This document shows positions 7,119 through 16,029 of a stretch of DNA of 64,000 bases, in pieces. Each line of letters begins with the position of its first letter. Position 1 is the stretch's first letter. The stretch is taken from NCBI GenBank assembly GCA_027315365.1, contig DAHUYF010000146.1, positions 1 through 64,000 of the forward strand, given 5' to 3'. Made by a program: the position numbers and the translations under genes. A model generated the notes under the pieces. It searched no databases, was not told the origin of the DNA, and saw only the letters and a program-made list of their open reading frames with translations. This stretch comes from Rhodospirillales bacterium. GTDB lineage: Bacteria; Pseudomonadota; Alphaproteobacteria; ATCC43930; CGMCC-115725.

Positions 7119-8612
7119 TTATCTCGCCAGCCGCGCGATCGTCGCCGTGGTGCTGAAGCCCGGGAGCAGCTCCGCCAGCATCACCTTGCCGCCATAGGCC
7201 TCGACGATCTCGACGCCGACCACTTCGTCGTGGCGGTAATCGGCGCCCTTCACCAGCAGCTCGGGCTTGATCTCGGCGATGAGCGAGAGCGGCGTGTTCT
7301 CGTCGAAGATCACCACGAGATCGACCGAAGCGAGCGAGGCGAGGACGGCGGCGCGCGCCTGCTCGCTCTGCACCGGGCGGCCGGGGCCCTTGAGGCGCAC
7401 CACCGAGGCGTCGCTGTTGAGTCCGACCACCAGCCGGTCGCATTGCGCGCGCGCCTGCGACAGCAGCGAGACGTGGCCGGGATGCAGCAGGTCGAAGCAG
7501 CCATTGGTGAAGCCGATCCGCAGGCCCTTGCGCCGCCAGCGCGCGAGTTCGTCGAGCGCCAGCGGCAACGGCAGCACCTTGCGCGTCGCCAGCGCGTCGC
7601 GGTCGATCAGCGTCTCGATCAGTTCGTTGGCGTGCACCACGGCGGTGCCGACCTTGCCGACGACGATGCCGGCCGCGACATTGGCGAGCCGCGCCGCGTC
7701 GGGCATCGGCGCGCCGGCGGCGAGCGCCGCCGCCAGCACCGCGATCACCGTGTCGCCGGCGCCGGAGACGTCGTAGACCTCGCGCGCCTGGGCGGCGAGC
7801 TTGGTGGTGGCGCCTGACGCCTCCACCAGCAGCATGCCGTCCTGGCTCAGCGACACCAGCACCGCGCCGAAGCCATGCTCGCCGATCAGCACGCGCGCCG
7901 CCTCGACCACCTCCGCCTCGCTACCGACCGGCCGCGTCGTCGCCTCGCCGAGCTCGCGCCGGTTGGGCTTGAGCACGCTGGCGCCGCGGTAGATGCCGTA
8001 ATCCCTGCCCTTGGGGTCGACCACGACGCGGTGGCCGGCCTGCACCGCCGCGGCGATGATCTCCGCCGCGATCCCTTCGGTCAGCACGCCCTTGGCATAG
8101 TCGGAGAGCACGGTGACCTGGTAGTGCGGCAGCACCTCCTCGACCATGCGCTGGAAATCCTCGCGCAGGCTGTCCTTGAGCGGCGCGCTCTGCTCGCGGT
8201 CGGCGCGCAGCATCTGCTGCGTCTCGGCGATATAGCGGGTCTTGATCGTCGTCGTGCGGCCGCGCTCGCTCAGCACATGCGCCTCGACGCCGGGCAGTCC
8301 CGCCACCAGCTTGCTCACCTCGCGCCCGGCGTCGTCGCCGCCGGTCACCGAAACAAAACAACCCTGCGCGCCCAGCGCGTGCAGATTGCTCAGGACATTG
8401 CCGGCGCCGCCCAGCTTGCGGATCTCGCGTTCGACGCGCAGCACCGGAATCGGCGCTTCGGGCGAGACGCGCTCGACCCGGCCGTAGACGTAATGATCGA
8501 GCATGACGTCGCCGACGCAGAGCACCCGCGAGCGCGCCAGCGCCTCGACCAGGGGGATGAGATCGGTCTCGGACACGGCCTTGGTCTTAAGGCCGGGGGC
8601 GGCGCCTGGCAA
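7119..8612 (-). CDS. hldE: Bifunctional heptose-7-phosphate kinase / heptose-1-phosphate adenylyltransferase
   Basis: Makes ADP-heptose for the LPS inner core in the cytoplasm. The 497 residues contain both activities. The N-terminal ribokinase-type domain has GGAGNVLSNL and the catalytic DVSGAGDT motif near residue 280. The C-terminal nucleotidyltransferase domain has NGCFDLLHPGH near residue 370 and KGADYRHDEVVG. Length and order match full-length HldE. About 12 residues precede the usual start (a later start near residue 13 is possible). The glycosyltransferase at 8625-9788 lies just upstream on the same strand, consistent with an envelope polysaccharide operon. Confidence 0.95.
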   Translation of the reverse strand: MPGAAPGLKTKAVSETDLIPLVEALARSRVLCVGDVMLDHYVYGRVERVSPEAPIPVLRVEREIRKLGGAGNVLSNLHALGAQGCFVSVTGGDDAGREVSKLVAGLPGVEAHVLSERGRTTTIKTRYIAETQQMLRADREQSAPLKDSLREDFQRMVEEVLPHYQVTVLSDYAKGVLTEGIAAEIIAAAVQAGHRVVVDPKGRDYGIYRGASVLKPNRRELGEATTRPVGSEAEVVEAARVLIGEHGFGAVLVSLSQDGMLLVEASGATTKLAAQAREVYDVSGAGDTVIAVLAAALAAGAPMPDAARLANVAAGIVVGKVGTAVVHANELIETLIDRDALATRKVLPLPLALDELARWRRKGLRIGFTNGCFDLLHPGHVSLLSQARAQCDRLVVGLNSDASVVRLKGPGRPVQSEQARAAVLASLASVDLVVIFDENTPLSLIAEIKPELLVKGADYRHDEVVGVEIVEAYGGKVMLAELLPGFSTTATIARLAR

Positions 8613-8624
8613 GGGGCTTGGGGT

Positions 8625-9788
8625 TCAGGCGGCGGCCGCATCCATGAGCGGCGCCGGCCGGAGGCCGAGTGCCCGCTCGAGCGCGCGGAAGACCCGCTCC
8701 TTGTCGTGGTAGTCCTGCGCTGCCCGGCGCGCCGCGGCGGCGCGGCGGCCGCGCTCCTCCGGCTGCGCCGCCAGCGCGACCAGCGCGGCCGCAAGCCCCT
8801 CGGCATCGGCCGCCATCGGCAGCACCGCTGCCGCCAGTTCTGGCGGCACCGCGCCGGTCGCGACCACCGGTCGGCCGCTGGCCAGCAGCGCCGCCAGCCG
8901 CGCCGGGAACAGCGGGTCGGGTGCCGCCAGCCCGGCCGGCAGGACGTGGATGTCGGCTAGCGCTAGGAGAGCGTTGAGGTTGGCGGCGCGCGGCCAGGGC
9001 AGCAGGCGCAACGGCAGGTGGTGCGTGGCCGCTGCGAGCATCGGCCAGCAGGCGCCGCGCCCGGCGAGCACGAAGACGACGGCGCCGTTGGCCGGCAGGC
9101 GCCGCGCCGCCGCGATCATCCGCTCGACGCCCTGAGAGTCCTCGAGGCTGCCGGCATAGAGTGCGACGATGCTGTCGGGCTCGATCCCGAGGCTGTCGCG
9201 CAGCGGGCTCAGCGGCAGCGGATGGATCGTGCGGCTGTCGACCCAGCTCGGCAGCGCGAGGCGCCGCGTCTCGGCGATGCCGCACGCGGCGAGCCGCGCC
9301 TCGGCGCCGACCGCCGCCAGCGAGACATGGCCGACGCGGCCGAGCAGCGGCACGGCGAGCAGCCGCTCCTCGCTCACATGCACCCAGCTCGACGCCCGGG
9401 CGCGGCGCGCGGCGAGCAGCAGTGTCGGCAGGGCGGCGCCGGCGGGATCGACCCCGACGATGAGCCACGGGCGGAAGCGGCGCGCGCGGCCGAGCAGCGC
9501 CGGCGCGCTCGCCAGCGCGAAGGAGAGGTGCTGAAGCTGCTCGCCGATGCCGCCCGGCAGTGCTGCACGGCGGCGCGGGCAGCGAGTGATGCGGATGCCG
9601 TGGCGCTCCTCGCCGCTCCACCATGCCGCGGATTCGCCGGCGCGCGTACCGGCGGCCGCCACTGCCTCCACCGCGTGGCCGCGGGCGGCGAACCACAGCG
9701 CCAGCTCTTCGGCGACGCTGCCGGGCGCGAAATTCTCCGCGTAGAACAGAATGCGCCGCGCCGTCGCGGGGCGGGTGGCCGGCGCCAT
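8625..9788 (-). CDS. Glycosyltransferase family 4 (WcaI-like)
   Basis: A 387-residue GT-B-fold protein that probably transfers a sugar to a polysaccharide or LPS precursor at the cytoplasmic face. The N-terminus RILFYAENFAPGSVAEELALWFAARGHAV is typical of WcaI-like GT4 enzymes. The C-terminal half holds ALYAGSLEDSQGVERMI and an EX7E-like region (DPLFPARLAALLASGRPVVATG), where the usual first Glu is an Asp. Donor and acceptor are unknown. Neighbouring hldE supports a cell-envelope role. The gap to the upstream EAL-like gene is only 11 bases. Confidence 0.75.
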   Translation of the reverse strand: MAPATRPATARRILFYAENFAPGSVAEELALWFAARGHAVEAVAAAGTRAGESAAWWSGEERHGIRITRCPRRRAALPGGIGEQLQHLSFALASAPALLGRARRFRPWLIVGVDPAGAALPTLLLAARRARASSWVHVSEERLLAVPLLGRVGHVSLAAVGAEARLAACGIAETRRLALPSWVDSRTIHPLPLSPLRDSLGIEPDSIVALYAGSLEDSQGVERMIAAARRLPANGAVVFVLAGRGACWPMLAAATHHLPLRLLPWPRAANLNALLALADIHVLPAGLAAPDPLFPARLAALLASGRPVVATGAVPPELAAAVLPMAADAEGLAAALVALAAQPEERGRRAAAARRAAQDYHDKERVFRALERALGLRPAPLMDAAAA

Positions 9789-9799
9789 CGGTGGAAGTC

Positions 9800-11080
9800 C
9801 TAGCCTTGCCGCGGTCGCGCGCCGGCGACGCTGAGCAGCCGGTCGATGTGGCGGCCCTGGAACAGGCGCAGCCCGACCGACTGCCCAAAGGCGACGGCCT
9901 CTTCGCTGTCGCAGCGCGCCAGGATGATGCGCGAGCGGCCGGTGCGGTCGATCGCGTCGCGGAAGGCGGTGGTGCGCTCGGTGCGCAGCGGGTCGGCCAT
10001 GTCGGGCGACCAGAACATCTTGACGAGATCGAGGCCGAGCCGTTCGCGCTCGATGTATGCCAGGGTCACCGCCGAGACGCCGTCGAGGCAGACGCGGTAG
10101 CCGCGCTCCTTGAGGAAGTCGCGCGCGAAGATATAGGCGCCGAGATCGGCGAAGATGTCCATCTTCTGCAGCTCGATGACGATGCTGCCGCGCGCCCCGG
10201 CGCGCAGGCTCTGGTCGAACTGGTGGAATTCCTGCGACAGCAGCGTCGAAATGTTGAGGTTGAGGCTGTAGGAATGGGCGATCGCCTGGTCGTCGTTCTT
10301 GCGCAGCATGGCGAGCACGCGCCGGTCGAGATGCTGCGTCAGGTGCTGGAACAGCCAGCGGTCGGAGGCGATGTCACGTTTCGGCATGACGCTGTCGCGC
10401 AGATCCGGGATCGAAATGTAGATCTCGCGGAACACCGGCTTCGGGGTCTCGTCGCCGAGGATGGCGCAGATCGATTGCCGGCGCATGACGTTGGCGAGGT
10501 CGGCGCGCTGGATGATGGCGACCAGTTCGGCCAGGCCCTGCGGGTCCATCGGCTGGCGCTCGGCGCGCGGGCCGCCGCCGGCGATGGCGGCGATGCGCTT
10601 CTTGCGCTTCAGCTCCTGCTCGTGCATCGCCTCGACCAGCGCCAGAAATTCCTGGTAGTCGCGCTCGATGTCGTACCAGGTGGCGAAGCGGTCGGGGCCG
10701 CTCTCGTCGAGTTCGGCCGCGAGCGGATCGTCGCCGAAGAGATAGCGCAGCCGCATGATCGCCTCGTCGATCACGGCGATGCTCGCATCCTTGCAGATGA
10801 AGATGATGTCGGCGTTCTGGAGCAGGAAGATCTGGCCGTCGAACTGCTTGACCAGCGCCTCGAAGGTGTTGGCGGCGATGCGGATGTGGTGCGCCCGGCG
10901 GTTGTCGGGTCTGAGCCGCGACAAATGGATGACGATGGCGCGGCGGCCGAGCGGATGGCGGCCGAGCCGGCGGGCGTAATCGACCAGCAGGGTCTCGATG
11001 CCGGTCGGCTGATCGTCCGTCGTCTGCTGCGTGGATCTCGGTGGTGCCATGTCCGTCGTCGCCGGCTGCTGCGCCATCAT
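9800..11080 (-). CDS. Degenerate GGDEF/EAL-type signalling protein
   Basis: A 426-residue cytoplasmic protein with no membrane segments. The N-terminal part (RAIVIHLSRLRPDNRRAHHI to FGDD) resembles a nucleotide-cyclase-like fold but has NADIIF where a GGDEF motif would be. The C-terminal part follows the EAL barrel, but the catalytic ExL position reads IELQKMD, and other metal-binding residues of active phosphodiesterases are not evident. It is likely a sensor or binding protein, not an enzyme. ATGATG gives two possible starts three bases apart. It is divergent from the phosphatase at 11178. Confidence 0.6.
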   Translation of the reverse strand: MMAQQPATTDMAPPRSTQQTTDDQPTGIETLLVDYARRLGRHPLGRRAIVIHLSRLRPDNRRAHHIRIAANTFEALVKQFDGQIFLLQNADIIFICKDASIAVIDEAIMRLRYLFGDDPLAAELDESGPDRFATWYDIERDYQEFLALVEAMHEQELKRKKRIAAIAGGGPRAERQPMDPQGLAELVAIIQRADLANVMRRQSICAILGDETPKPVFREIYISIPDLRDSVMPKRDIASDRWLFQHLTQHLDRRVLAMLRKNDDQAIAHSYSLNLNISTLLSQEFHQFDQSLRAGARGSIVIELQKMDIFADLGAYIFARDFLKERGYRVCLDGVSAVTLAYIERERLGLDLVKMFWSPDMADPLRTERTTAFRDAIDRTGRSRIILARCDSEEAVAFGQSVGLRLFQGRHIDRLLSVAGARPRQG

Positions 11081-11177
11081 TGCCGGTCAACTCCTACGGA
11101 TTGGTTAACGGCTTCCTAAAATCGGCGGCAGGCCAAAGCGGTGGCGCTCGGCCGCCGGCGGCCCCATATTCGCTCGC

Positions 11178-11945
11178 ATGATCACCCGCCTCCTCGGCCG
11201 GTCGCGCCTCCAACCGCAGCAAGCGGTGGCGCCCGAGGCGCCCGCCGACAGTCGCATCTATGCCTTCGGCGACATCCACGGCCGGGCCGATCTGTTGCGC
11301 CGGTTGCACGCCCTCGTCCATGACGACGCCTATCGCCGCCAGGCGCCGCGCAACGTCGCGGTTTATCTCGGCGACTACATCGACCGGGGCGAGGACTCGC
11401 CGGCGGTGATCGACCTGCTGCTCGACGAGCCGCTGCCCGGGTTCGAGACCATTACCCTGAAGGGTAATCACGAGGACAGCCTGCTGCGCTTCCTCGAGGA
11501 TACCGCCATCGGCCCGGCCTGGCTGCTCTATGGCGGCAGAGAAACGCTGGCGAGCTACGGCGTCCGGCCGCCGGCCCCCGGCGCCGACGAACGCGACTTC
11601 GAGCGGGCGCGGCAGGAACTGCGCGTCCGGCTGCCCGAGCGCCACCGCCGTTTTTTCGCCGGCCTCAAGCTCAGCCATGAGGAAGGCGACTATCTCTTCG
11701 CCCACGCGGGCGTGCGTCCGGGGGTGCCGCTCGACCGGCAGGCGGAGGACGATCTGCTGTGGATCCGCGACGAGTTCCTGTTCTCGGACGCGGAGTTCGG
11801 CAAGATCGTGGTGCACGGCCACACCATCAGCGAGCGCCCGGACGTGCAGCGCAACCGCATCGGCATCGACACCGGCGCCTTCGCCAGCGGCCGGCTCACC
11901 TGCCTGGTGCTGGAAGGAACCGACTGGGCTTTCCTGCAGACCTGA
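11178..11945 (+). CDS. PPP-family metallophosphoesterase (serine/threonine phosphatase-like)
   Basis: A 255-residue cytoplasmic phosphatase of the PPP superfamily. The metal- and phosphate-binding motifs occur in order: GDIHGR, GDYIDRGEDS, KGNHED, a histidine in FAHAGVRPG, and VVHGHTI. These cover the dinuclear metal site of PrpA/ApaH-like enzymes. The substrate (phosphoprotein or diadenosine polyphosphate) cannot be told from sequence. Length and full motif set suggest an active enzyme. Confidence 0.88.
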   Translation: MITRLLGRSRLQPQQAVAPEAPADSRIYAFGDIHGRADLLRRLHALVHDDAYRRQAPRNVAVYLGDYIDRGEDSPAVIDLLLDEPLPGFETITLKGNHEDSLLRFLEDTAIGPAWLLYGGRETLASYGVRPPAPGADERDFERARQELRVRLPERHRRFFAGLKLSHEEGDYLFAHAGVRPGVPLDRQAEDDLLWIRDEFLFSDAEFGKIVVHGHTISERPDVQRNRIGIDTGAFASGRLTCLVLEGTDWAFLQT

Positions 11946-11967
11946 GAGGCGGATTCCGAGAGGGCTC

Positions 11968-12687
11968 TCAGTCGGCGTCGAGTTCCGGGTAATGCCGGAA
12001 AATGCCTTGCTCGTTGAACGGCAGGCGCCGGTCGGAGGCGAGATAGGCCGCGATGCGCGGGCGCTCGGCGACGCGGTCGTGGAGCGCCGCCACCCGCCAA
12101 TGCTTCCGGTCCAGCCGCCGCATCGCGCGCGGGAAGGCGTAGCGCAGGCCGGCGACGATCTGGAACAGCGACAGGTCGGGATAGGTCAGCCGCGCGCCGA
12201 CGAGATGCTTCTCGCCTTTGGAGTTGCGCTCGAGCACGCGCTCGAAATAGCCCAGGAATTTGGGCGCGCGTTGCGCCAGGAAATCGCCGGCGCGGCGCTT
12301 CGCCTCGCGCCGCTGATCCTCGTAATAGAGGCCGCCGGCGATCGGGTGATGCGTGTCATGCGCCTCGACCACGAGATCGGCGATGGTAAGCTGCAGCTGG
12401 TGCGCCCAGAGCCGGCCGGGCTCGTCGGCGGGCGCCAGGCGATGGCGCGATCCCAGGTAGAGCAGGATGTTGGCGGTCTGACCGATGAGCAGGCGGCCGG
12501 CCTTGAGAAAGGGCGGCGCGTAGGACGGCCGGGCGACGCGCTTGCCGTCGAGCAGGCGCAGCATCGCGTCCATCCCACCCTTGCACCGCGCCACGTCGAC
12601 GTAGTCCGCGCCAGCCTCTTCGAGCGCCATGCGCACGAACTCGCCGCGCCCCTGGATCGACGGCCAGTAGTAGAGTTCGTATCGCAT
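11968..12687 (-). CDS. Glutathione S-transferase family protein
   Basis: A 239-residue GST-fold protein. It begins MRYELYYWPSIQGRGEFVRMALEEAGADY, the N-terminal thioredoxin-like glutathione domain, where a Tyr near residue 7 can be the catalytic residue. The all-helical C-terminal domain contains LTYPDLSLFQIVAGLRYAFP. ATG 12687 is chosen because it starts this conserved segment and follows the SDR stop by 11 bases. It probably belongs to the catabolic or detoxification operon with the SDR and the Liv-type transporter. Confidence 0.85.
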   Translation of the reverse strand: MRYELYYWPSIQGRGEFVRMALEEAGADYVDVARCKGGMDAMLRLLDGKRVARPSYAPPFLKAGRLLIGQTANILLYLGSRHRLAPADEPGRLWAHQLQLTIADLVVEAHDTHHPIAGGLYYEDQRREAKRRAGDFLAQRAPKFLGYFERVLERNSKGEKHLVGARLTYPDLSLFQIVAGLRYAFPRAMRRLDRKHWRVAALHDRVAERPRIAAYLASDRRLPFNEQGIFRHYPELDAD

Positions 12688-12698
12688 CGCCCGCTCCC

Positions 12699-13484
12699 TT
12701 ACAGCGTCCGCGTGGCGCCGCCGTCGATGTCGATCAGCGCGCCTTGGAGATAGTGGGCGCGCGCGCTGGCGAGGAACGCCACGGCGTCGCCGATCTCCTC
12801 CGCCCGGCCGAAGCGCTCGACCCCCATCTCGCGCGCCAGCATACTCCGCGCCTCGTCGAGCGCGATGCCCTTCTCCTCGGCGTGACGGTCGAGCCGCGCC
12901 AGCAGCCGGTCGGTTTCGATCGCGCCGGGGTTGATGGCGTTGACCCGCACGCCGTCCCTGATGCCGATCTCCGCCATGGTCTTGGTGAAGGCGAGCAGCC
13001 CGGCATTGACCGAGCCGCCGATGGCGAATTCGGCGCCCGGCGTGCGCCCGCCGATGCCGATGATGTTGATAACGGTGCCGCGTGCCGATTTGAGCAGCGG
13101 CCAGGCCGCCCGCGTCATGCGGACGTAACCGAAGAATTTGAGCGCGAAACCTTCCTGCCAATCCGCCTCGCCGAGCGCGAAGACATCGCCGCGCCGGGTG
13201 GTGCCGGCATTGTTGACCAGGACGTCGAGACGGCGAAATTCCTGCTCGGCGGTACCGATGGCGCGGGCCACGCCGTCGCTCTCGCGCAGATCGGCGACGC
13301 ACGGCACCACCTGCCGGCCGGTCTCGCGTCCGAGGTTGTCGGCAAGCGCCTGCAGTCTCTCGGCGCTGCGCGCCGCCACCACCACTGCGCAGCCTTCGCG
13401 CGCCAGCGCCTCGGCGACGGCGCGGCCGATGCCGCGGCTGGCGCCGGTGACCAGCGCCACCTTGCCGGCAAGGCCGAGATCCAT
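12699..13484 (-). CDS. SDR-family protein lacking the classical catalytic triad
   Basis: A 261-residue Rossmann-fold protein. Cofactor-binding TGASRGIG (residues 13-20) and NNAG (91-94) are intact, and VNAINPGAIETDR near 181-193 is normal. The catalytic Ser, Tyr and Lys are missing: the Ser region reads NIIGIGG, and the YxxxK site reads IGGSV (residues 155-159), giving Ile and Val in place of Tyr and Lys. It may bind NAD(P)H without dehydrogenase chemistry or use another mechanism. ATG 13484 starts right at the conserved MDLGLAGKVALVTG. Confidence 0.8.
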   Translation of the reverse strand: MDLGLAGKVALVTGASRGIGRAVAEALAREGCAVVVAARSAERLQALADNLGRETGRQVVPCVADLRESDGVARAIGTAEQEFRRLDVLVNNAGTTRRGDVFALGEADWQEGFALKFFGYVRMTRAAWPLLKSARGTVINIIGIGGRTPGAEFAIGGSVNAGLLAFTKTMAEIGIRDGVRVNAINPGAIETDRLLARLDRHAEEKGIALDEARSMLAREMGVERFGRAEEIGDAVAFLASARAHYLQGALIDIDGGATRTL

Positions 13485-13556
13485 CGGACGATCCTCCCGG
13501 ACGCGAGTGTGCCGCGCGCGGGATCGCCGGCGCAAGCCGGGGCGGCGGGTGCATCG

Positions 13557-14312
13557 TTACCCTTCCGTCGGGGCGCCCGCCCATTCCGGGGTCGCGAGGC
13601 CGCCGACATAGGCGGAGACCACCCGGCGGTCGGCGATGAGCGCCTTCGCTTCGCCCTGCGCCGTGATGCGGCCGTCTTCGAACACGACACCGCGCCCGGC
13701 GAAGCGAAGCGCGGCGCGCGCATTCTGCTCGACGACCAGGACGGCGAGCCCGGTGCCGAGCAGCGAGGCGAGCGAGGCGTAGAGCTCGGCGACCACCCGC
13801 GGCGCGAGCCCGGTCGAGGGCTCGTCGAGCAACAGCAGGCGGGGCTCGCCCATGAGCGCGCGCGCGATCGCGACCATCTGCTGCTCGCCGCCCGAGAGAT
13901 AGCCGCAATGCGTGCGGCGCAGCGCTGCGAGCTTGGGGAAAATCCCGAACATGCGCTCGATCCGCTTCCGGCGCTCGGCCGGCCGCGCGCGAGCCGCCCC
14001 CATCTCCAGATTTTCGTCGACGCTCATGCCTGGAAAGAGCTGGCGGCCTTCGGGCGCGTAGCCGATGCCGAGGCGCGTGCGATGATAGGTGGGAAACCGC
14101 GCCAGCGTCCTGCCCTCGAACGCGATCTCGCCGCCGGTGAGCGCGATCTGCCCCATGATGGCGCGCAGCAGCGTCGACTTGCCGGCGCCGTTCGCGCCGA
14201 CGACGGCGAGCGTTTCGCCGCGGGCGAGCGACAGGTCGATGCCGTGGAGCACCGCGACCTCGCCGTAGCCGGCGCGGACGCCTTTGAGCGACAGGATCTC
14301 AGGCGGCGCCAT
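13557..14312 (-). CDS. livF: Branched-chain-type ABC transporter ATPase, LivF-like
   Basis: A 251-residue ATPase of a HAAT-type importer. Motifs: Walker A GANGAGKST, IGYAPEGRQLFPGMSV (the LivF-specific Q-loop region), signature LSGGEQQM, Walker B LLLLDEPSTGL, then VEQNARAAL. It overlaps the LivM-LivG fusion gene by 14 bases. Liv-type systems import branched-chain amino acids, but also amides, aromatic acids and other carboxylates; the catabolic neighbours suggest the latter. Confidence 0.9.
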   Translation of the reverse strand: MAPPEILSLKGVRAGYGEVAVLHGIDLSLARGETLAVVGANGAGKSTLLRAIMGQIALTGGEIAFEGRTLARFPTYHRTRLGIGYAPEGRQLFPGMSVDENLEMGAARARPAERRKRIERMFGIFPKLAALRRTHCGYLSGGEQQMVAIARALMGEPRLLLLDEPSTGLAPRVVAELYASLASLLGTGLAVLVVEQNARAALRFAGRGVVFEDGRITAQGEAKALIADRRVVSAYVGGLATPEWAGAPTEG

Positions 14313-16029
14313 GAACCGGCTCCTGGTCGTCGACGCCCATATAGGCCTCGATCACCACCGGGTCGTTCATCACCTGGTGCGGCACCCCCTCGGCGATGGT
14401 CTGCCCGAAATCGAGCACATGGACGCGGGCGGCGAGCGGAGCGATCGCGGGCAGCACATGCTCGATCGCGACGATGCTGCAGCCGCGGCGCATGGCGCCG
14501 CGCAGCGCCGCATGCACGCGCTCGATCTCCTGCGCCGACATCCCGGCCATCGCCTCGTCGAGCAGCAGCACGCGCGGGCGAAGGGCGAGCGCGCGGGCGA
14601 TCTCCAAGAGGCGCTGACGGCCCGGCGGCAGCGTGTCCGGCAGGTCGGCCCACTGCTCCCAGAGACCGATTTCGGCGAGGATGCGGCGGGTCTCGGCCAT
14701 GGCGGCGGCGCGGCTGCGGCCGACGGAGGCGGCGGCGAGCAGCACCGTCTCCCAGACGCAGAGCGACCGGAACAGCCGGCTCGTCTGGAAGGTGCGCGCG
14801 ATGCCCGACCGCGCCAGCAGGTGCGGGTGCAGGGCGGCCAGCGTTTCGCCGGCGAAGACGACGTCGCCCTGGGTAGCGCGGGTGAAACCGGAAATGAGGT
14901 TGAACAGCGTGCTCTTGCCGGCGCCGTTGGGCCCGATTACCGCCAGCATCTCGGCGGGACGCGCCTCGATGCTGACCCCTTTCACCGCGACGACGCCGCC
15001 GAAAGCCACGCCGAGCGAGCGGCAGCTCAGGATCGGCCCGCCGCCGCGTGCCGCCGCCTCGGCCGCGGGCGCCGCTTCGGCCGGCGCCGCGACATCGGGC
15101 GCGCAGATCGGTTGGCGCCGAACGATTCCGATGCGGCCGAGGGCGGCCATGATGCCGCCGGGCATGGCCACGGCGATGCCCATGGTGAGCGCGCCGAGCA
15201 CGATCTGCTGTTCCATCGGGAACCGCGCCCACAGCGCCGTGCTCAGCAGCGAAATGAGCACGCCGCCAACCAGCGGTCCCCACACCGTCCCGATCCCGCC
15301 GGCGAGCACCATGAGCACGGTCTGCAGCTCGATGGTGCCGTTGAACGCGCTGTTGGGATCGAGATATCCCACGTTCCAGACGTAGAGCGCGCCGCCGACG
15401 GCGCCGAGACCGGCGCTGATGCAGAAAGCGGTCACGCGCACCGCCGCGGTGTCGACTCCGGCGGCCTGCGCCGCCACTGCATCGTCGCGCAGCGCCATCA
15501 GCCGCAGCCCGAGGCGCGTGCGCATCAGCGCGTAGGTGCCGACGAGCGCCGCGCCCGCCGCCAGCACCATCACCAGCGCGCACTCGTTGACGGAGTCGGC
15601 GACGGCGACGGTGGTGCCCATCGCGCCGCCGGTGATGTCGAGCGAGCTCGCGACGATCTGCAGGATGCGCGCCAGGCCGAACATGCCGAGGGCGAAGAAG
15701 ATTCCCTGCAGCCGCAGCATGACCCAGCCGAGCGGCAGCGCCAGGACGATGCCGCCGAGCGCGGCGACCGCGGCGGCGCCATACCACGGCGCATCGAGAT
15801 GGATCATGGCGAGCGCGCCGACATAGGCGCCGACGCCGAAGAAGCTCACCTGGCCGAAGGAGACATAGCCGGTGAAGCCGCTGATGACGTTCCAGCCGGT
15901 CGCCAGCAGGATGAACAGCGCTGCGGTGAACAGTGTCTGCGCCTGATAGCCCGAACCGAAGGCGGCGATCGCGATGCCGATCGTCAGCACCAGCGCGAAG
16001 CCACTCCACTCGATGATTCGGTCTCTCAT
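14299..16029 (-). CDS. Fused LivM permease - LivG ATPase of a branched-chain-type ABC transporter
   Basis: A 576-residue fusion of two importer subunits. Residues 1 to about 310 are a LivM-like permease with many hydrophobic helices (SGFTGYVSFGQVSFFGVGAY is the family signature). An Ala/Pro-rich linker follows (APDVAAPAEAAPAAEAAA). The C-terminal LivG-like ATPase begins ILSCRSLGVAFGG and has Walker A GPNGAGKST, Walker B VLLLDEAMAGM and VIEAYMG near the end. The ABC signature is unusual (LPPGRQR in place of LSYGxQR). ATG 16029 overlaps the livH stop in an ATGA, indicating coupling. Confidence 0.88.
   Translation of the reverse strand: MRDRIIEWSGFALVLTIGIAIAAFGSGYQAQTLFTAALFILLATGWNVISGFTGYVSFGQVSFFGVGAYVGALAMIHLDAPWYGAAAVAALGGIVLALPLGWVMLRLQGIFFALGMFGLARILQIVASSLDITGGAMGTTVAVADSVNECALVMVLAAGAALVGTYALMRTRLGLRLMALRDDAVAAQAAGVDTAAVRVTAFCISAGLGAVGGALYVWNVGYLDPNSAFNGTIELQTVLMVLAGGIGTVWGPLVGGVLISLLSTALWARFPMEQQIVLGALTMGIAVAMPGGIMAALGRIGIVRRQPICAPDVAAPAEAAPAAEAAARGGGPILSCRSLGVAFGGVVAVKGVSIEARPAEMLAVIGPNGAGKSTLFNLISGFTRATQGDVVFAGETLAALHPHLLARSGIARTFQTSRLFRSLCVWETVLLAAASVGRSRAAAMAETRRILAEIGLWEQWADLPDTLPPGRQRLLEIARALALRPRVLLLDEAMAGMSAQEIERVHAALRGAMRRGCSIVAIEHVLPAIAPLAARVHVLDFGQTIAEGVPHQVMNDPVVIEAYMGVDDQEPVHGAA

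Noticed and set aside
12744-14876. 710-codon plus-strand frame spanning an SDR gene, livF and the LivM-LivG fusion gene
   Set aside because: It covers three recognised minus-strand genes and their gaps, and its translation lacks any domain signal.
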